Assembly (NCBI GenBank): GCA_032059445.1
Contig: DAMCAP010000047.1
Location: 1-8,973 of the forward strand
Direction: 5' to 3'
Length of the DNA stretch: 8,973 nucleotides
Source of the DNA: DAMCAP01 sp032059445
GTDB taxonomy: Bacteria; Bacillota; Clostridia; Oscillospirales; Ruminococcaceae
This document shows, in pieces, positions 6,892 to 8,973 of this stretch. The notes below the pieces were generated by a model, which saw nothing but the letters and a program-made list of their open reading frames with translations, ran no database searches and was not told the DNA's origin. How positions within the stretch are numbered: position 1 is the stretch's first letter; each line of letters starts with the position of its first letter. The translations under genes and the position numbers were made by a program.

Positions 6892-7699
6892 ATGATACAG
6901 CTTAGCCCCAAGGAATTTACTACTCTTACCACCTATATAAAAAGTAAATACGGCATTGACCTTAGCAAGAAAAAAATACTGATCGAAGGACGCCTCTCCA
7001 ATATGCTGGCAAGTCGAGGCATCAGCTCCTTTGATGAATATATGAAGCTGCTCTTTGCCGATACAAGCAGCACCGAGATCACGACCCTGCTCAATAAGCT
7101 GACCACCAATTACACATACTTCTTGCGGGAGATTGAGCATTTTACCTTTATGACCGATCAAGTACTCCCCTATCTCGAAAAAACTCGTAAGGGAGACCTT
7201 AGAATCTGGAGTGCAGCTTGCTCCTCTGGTGAAGAGCCATACAGCATGGCCATGGCAATCGATGAGTATTTCGGCAACCGCAAAGCCTCGCATACTTGCT
7301 ACCGATATCTCGATGAATGTGCTGGAAAAAGCAAGGCTTGGCATCTATTCTGCTGAGAGCCTTGTAAGCCTGCCCCCTCACTGGAAGAAAAAATACTTCA
7401 CTGATCTTAAAAACGGGAGCTTTCAGGTATGTCAGGCGATCCGTGATCAGGTGATTTTTAGCCACTTCAACCTCATGGATGAGTTTCAATTTAAAAAGCC
7501 CTTTGATCTGATCTTTTGCCGCAATGTCATGATCTATTTTGACGGGCCTACGAAAGATAAGCTGATTGAAAAGTTTTATCATTGGACTGCCCCCGGCGGC
7601 TTCTTATTTATAGGGCACTCCGAAACCATCAACAAAAGCATCTCGAAATATAACTATATAAAACCTGCGATATACCGGAAAGGCATGGATAACAAATGA
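6892..7699 (+). CDS. cheR: Chemoreceptor methyltransferase CheR, interrupted by a frameshift
   Basis: Methylates glutamates on chemoreceptors using S-adenosylmethionine. The first part (6892 to about 7284) shows the N-terminal helical domain with LTTNYTYFLRE, then RIWSAACSSGEEPYSMAMAIDEYFG, the SAM-binding segment. The rest of the protein continues in the next frame (from about 7283): PRILATDISMNVLEKARLGIY, FDLIFCRNVMIYFD and GGFLFIGHSE, all standard CheR. Neither frame alone is a full enzyme; together they cover the family's usual length less a few residues. The shift lies between 7276 and 7291, where the linker between DEYFG and ILATDIS also seems short, so missing bases (3n+2) are more likely than one extra base. 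The ATG at 6892 has AGGAAAGGA upstream; an in-frame GTG at 6817 falls in an inverted repeat and is rejected. The stop overlaps the cheB ATG (ATGA). Either a real pseudogene or an assembly error. Confidence 0.9.
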
Positions 7700-8735
7700 G
7701 AGCTATGAAAAAAATACGGGTATTGGTGGTAGATGACTCTCTGCTTTTCCGTGAGACCCTGCTGCAAAACCTAAATACTGACCCGAGCATCGAAGTAATC
7801 GATACAGCGCCAGACAGCATGGTTGCTCTGGAAAAAATCAAGGCTCTAAAGCCCGATGTGGTTACACTCGATGTAGAAATGCCAAAAATGAATGGCATCG
7901 ACTTCGTAAAAGCGCTGATGCCGGAGCATCCGGTACCGGTTGTAGTTGTTAGCTCCCTGCCTATGAATGTGCTCGATGCCCTCAATGCTGGTGCGGTGGA
8001 TTTTGTGCGAAAGCCACAGGCAGCCGGAGGCACCGACATCAAGGCCTTTATCAGTGAGCTGGCGGTCAAAATCAAGATTGCTTCAACTGCCCACATCGTA
8101 AAAAAGACGCAGGCTCCCCCTACCCCGCTAGGCCTCAAAATCACCAAAGAAGTAAAGCCTGATACTGTGATTGCCATTGGTGCTTCGACCGGCGGTACCG
8201 AGGCTATCCTCAGCGTAATCAAGGATCTGCCTGAAACAACCCCAGGCATTGTGATTGTACAGCATATGCCCCCTGTTTTTACCAAGATGTATGCCACCAG
8301 GCTCGATAAGATCTGCAAAATGGAGGTCAAAGAGGCTGAGCATGGTGATCGTGTGCAGCAGGGGCGGGTGATCATCGCCGCAGGAGATTATNNNNNNNNN
8401 NACTTGCCAAAGATGCAAGAGGCTATTATATCAAATCTCAAAAGGGCGAAAAGGTAAGCGGACACTGCCCCTCAGTAGATGTACTGTTTGACTCAGTAGC
8501 TCTTACAGCCAAGTCAAATGCCATCGGTGTGATCCTGACAGGGATGGGAGGCGATGGTGCCAAAGGACTACTTGCTATGAAGAAAGCTGGCGCATATACC
8601 ATCGGGCAGGATAAAGATAGCAGTGTAGTCTATGGCATGCCCATGGTCGCCTATAATATCGGTGCTGTAAAAAAGCAGCTCCCACTAGATGTAATCCCAG
8701 GAGAAATCATCTCCCGCCTCAACAGCCAGAAGTAG
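7696..8735 (+). CDS. cheB: Chemoreceptor methylesterase/response regulator CheB, containing an assembly gap
   Basis: Removes methyl groups from chemoreceptors and can deamidate them when phosphorylated by CheA. The receiver domain is at about 1-120 with acidic residues Asp13-Asp14, phosphorylation site Asp59 in VVTLDVEMPKMNG, and Lys106 in VRKP. The CheB methylesterase domain starts near 155, with Ser164 in AIGASTGGTEA, His190 in VQHMPP, and the third triad residue Asp in GMGGDGAKG. At 8392-8401 ten Ns follow IIAAGDY; in the original frame translation then fails, but from 8403 the next frame gives LAKDARGYYI...GEKVSGHCPSVDVLFDSVA, the expected continuation to the stop at 8735. The true gap therefore differs from 10 bases. 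The start overlaps the cheR stop as ATGA; an in-frame ATG at 7705 is an alternative. Last gene of the unit, followed by a terminator. Confidence 0.95.
8392..8401. other. Run of ten Ns (unresolved sequence) inside cheB
   Basis: Ten undetermined bases between IIAAGDY and LAKDARGYYI of CheB. The ten Ns plus the A at 8402 make 11 bases between in-frame codons, which breaks the frame. Eight real unknown bases (three codons, such as the H-M-x usual in CheB here) or eleven would restore it. Confidence 0.97.
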
Positions 8736-8841
8736 CTGTATGTAAAGCTCCGCTCATTGCATCTAGCTTACTCAGAGCATCGAGTATCACTTCGGGAATC
8801 TTGCGTAGACCATAAATAAGCTAAAACTCACCCAAACAATC

Positions 8842-8881
8842 AGGCTGACGGCGTACAAACGCTGCCAGCCTATTTTTATTT
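8842..8881 (+). terminator. Rho-independent terminator after cheB
   Basis: AGGCTG at 8842-8847 and CGGCG at 8849-8853 pair with CGCTG at 8860-8864 and CAGCCT at 8866-8871, with one A-C mismatch, one G-U pair and a six-base loop. ATTTTTATTT follows directly. The opposite strand lacks a U run, so it serves the cheA-cheR-cheB transcript, about 106 bases after the cheB stop. Confidence 0.85.
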
Positions 8882-8883
8882 GA

Positions 8884-8940
8884 TTGATGGGAACCCCTCA
8901 AGCCTGAGATTATAGCAGGAGGGTTCTGTACATCCATCAA
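8884..8940. repeat. Nested inverted repeat downstream of the cheB terminator
   Basis: TTGATGG (8884-8890) pairs with CCATCAA (8934-8940); inside it GAACCC (8891-8896) plus TC (8898-8899) pair with GAGGGTTC (8919-8926), leaving one bulged C and a seven-base bulge on the 3' side. No T run follows on either strand. It may be the leader of the next transcript or a mobile-element remnant. No gene is supported between 8736 and the window end. Confidence 0.5.
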
Positions 8941-8973
8941 AAGAAAGATGACCTAATGTTTGAAAGCACAAAA

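Noticed and set aside
7629..8375. 248-codon minus-strand open frame
   Set aside because: Antisense to cheB and the end of cheR, both of which show catalytic motifs; no plausible start signal.
8529..8735. Separate 68-residue gene downstream of cheB
   Set aside because: It is the CheB C-terminus (GMGGDGAKG) seen in another frame because of the mis-sized N gap.
8956..8973. ATG opening a possible next gene (MFESTK)
   Set aside because: Only six codons are visible and there is no convincing ribosome-binding site.

Overview
The window looks like a motile, Gram-positive-type clostridial (Bacillota) chromosome segment with the edge of a mobile element on its left. Grounds for this are strong Shine-Dalgarno sequences (AGGAGG, GAGGG, AAGGTG), clostridial-style CheA/CheR/CheB, a YlqG/YlqH-like flagellar pair, an EAL-HDOD protein of the YuxH type, and a serine recombinase of the kind common in clostridial transposons. 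A finer placement is not supported by anything I can see.

Layout. (1) 1-1010, minus strand: the 5' 259 codons of a large serine recombinase, running off the left edge, preceded by a 73-residue protein of the type often found beside such recombinases. Bases 1011-1145 are non-coding and probably contain or lie next to the element/chromosome junction. (2) 1146-4324, minus strand: a three-gene series, FliK-like (YlqG-like) protein, then a free-standing FlhB C-terminal domain overlapping it by 14 bases, then after a 134-base gap an EAL-HDOD signalling protein, closed by a terminator at 1146-1185. (3) 4325-4673: a 349-base AT-rich divergent promoter region. (4) 4674-8735, plus strand: cheA, cheR, cheB, closed by a terminator at 8842-8881. 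The last 90 bases hold a structured inverted repeat but no supported gene.

How the genes fit together: CheA is the chemotaxis histidine kinase. CheR adds and CheB removes methyl groups on chemoreceptors, with CheB activated by CheA phosphotransfer, so the plus-strand genes are one adaptation module. The divergent minus-strand genes are flagellar-export accessories plus a probable regulatory EAL-HDOD protein. The two transcription units face away from a shared intergenic region in which both directions carry the same gapped motif, CCTTAA-N14-TGTCGATNAT, at plausible promoter distance. I read these as paired flagellar sigma (SigD/sigma-28 type) promoters.

Quality caveats: cheB contains a 10-N gap whose length does not keep the reading frame, and cheR carries a frameshift near 7276-7291 next to an apparently shortened segment. 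The cheB break is almost certainly an assembly artefact; the cheR break may be an artefact or a real mutation. I found no CRISPR array, tRNA or rRNA, and no clearly new multi-gene system.
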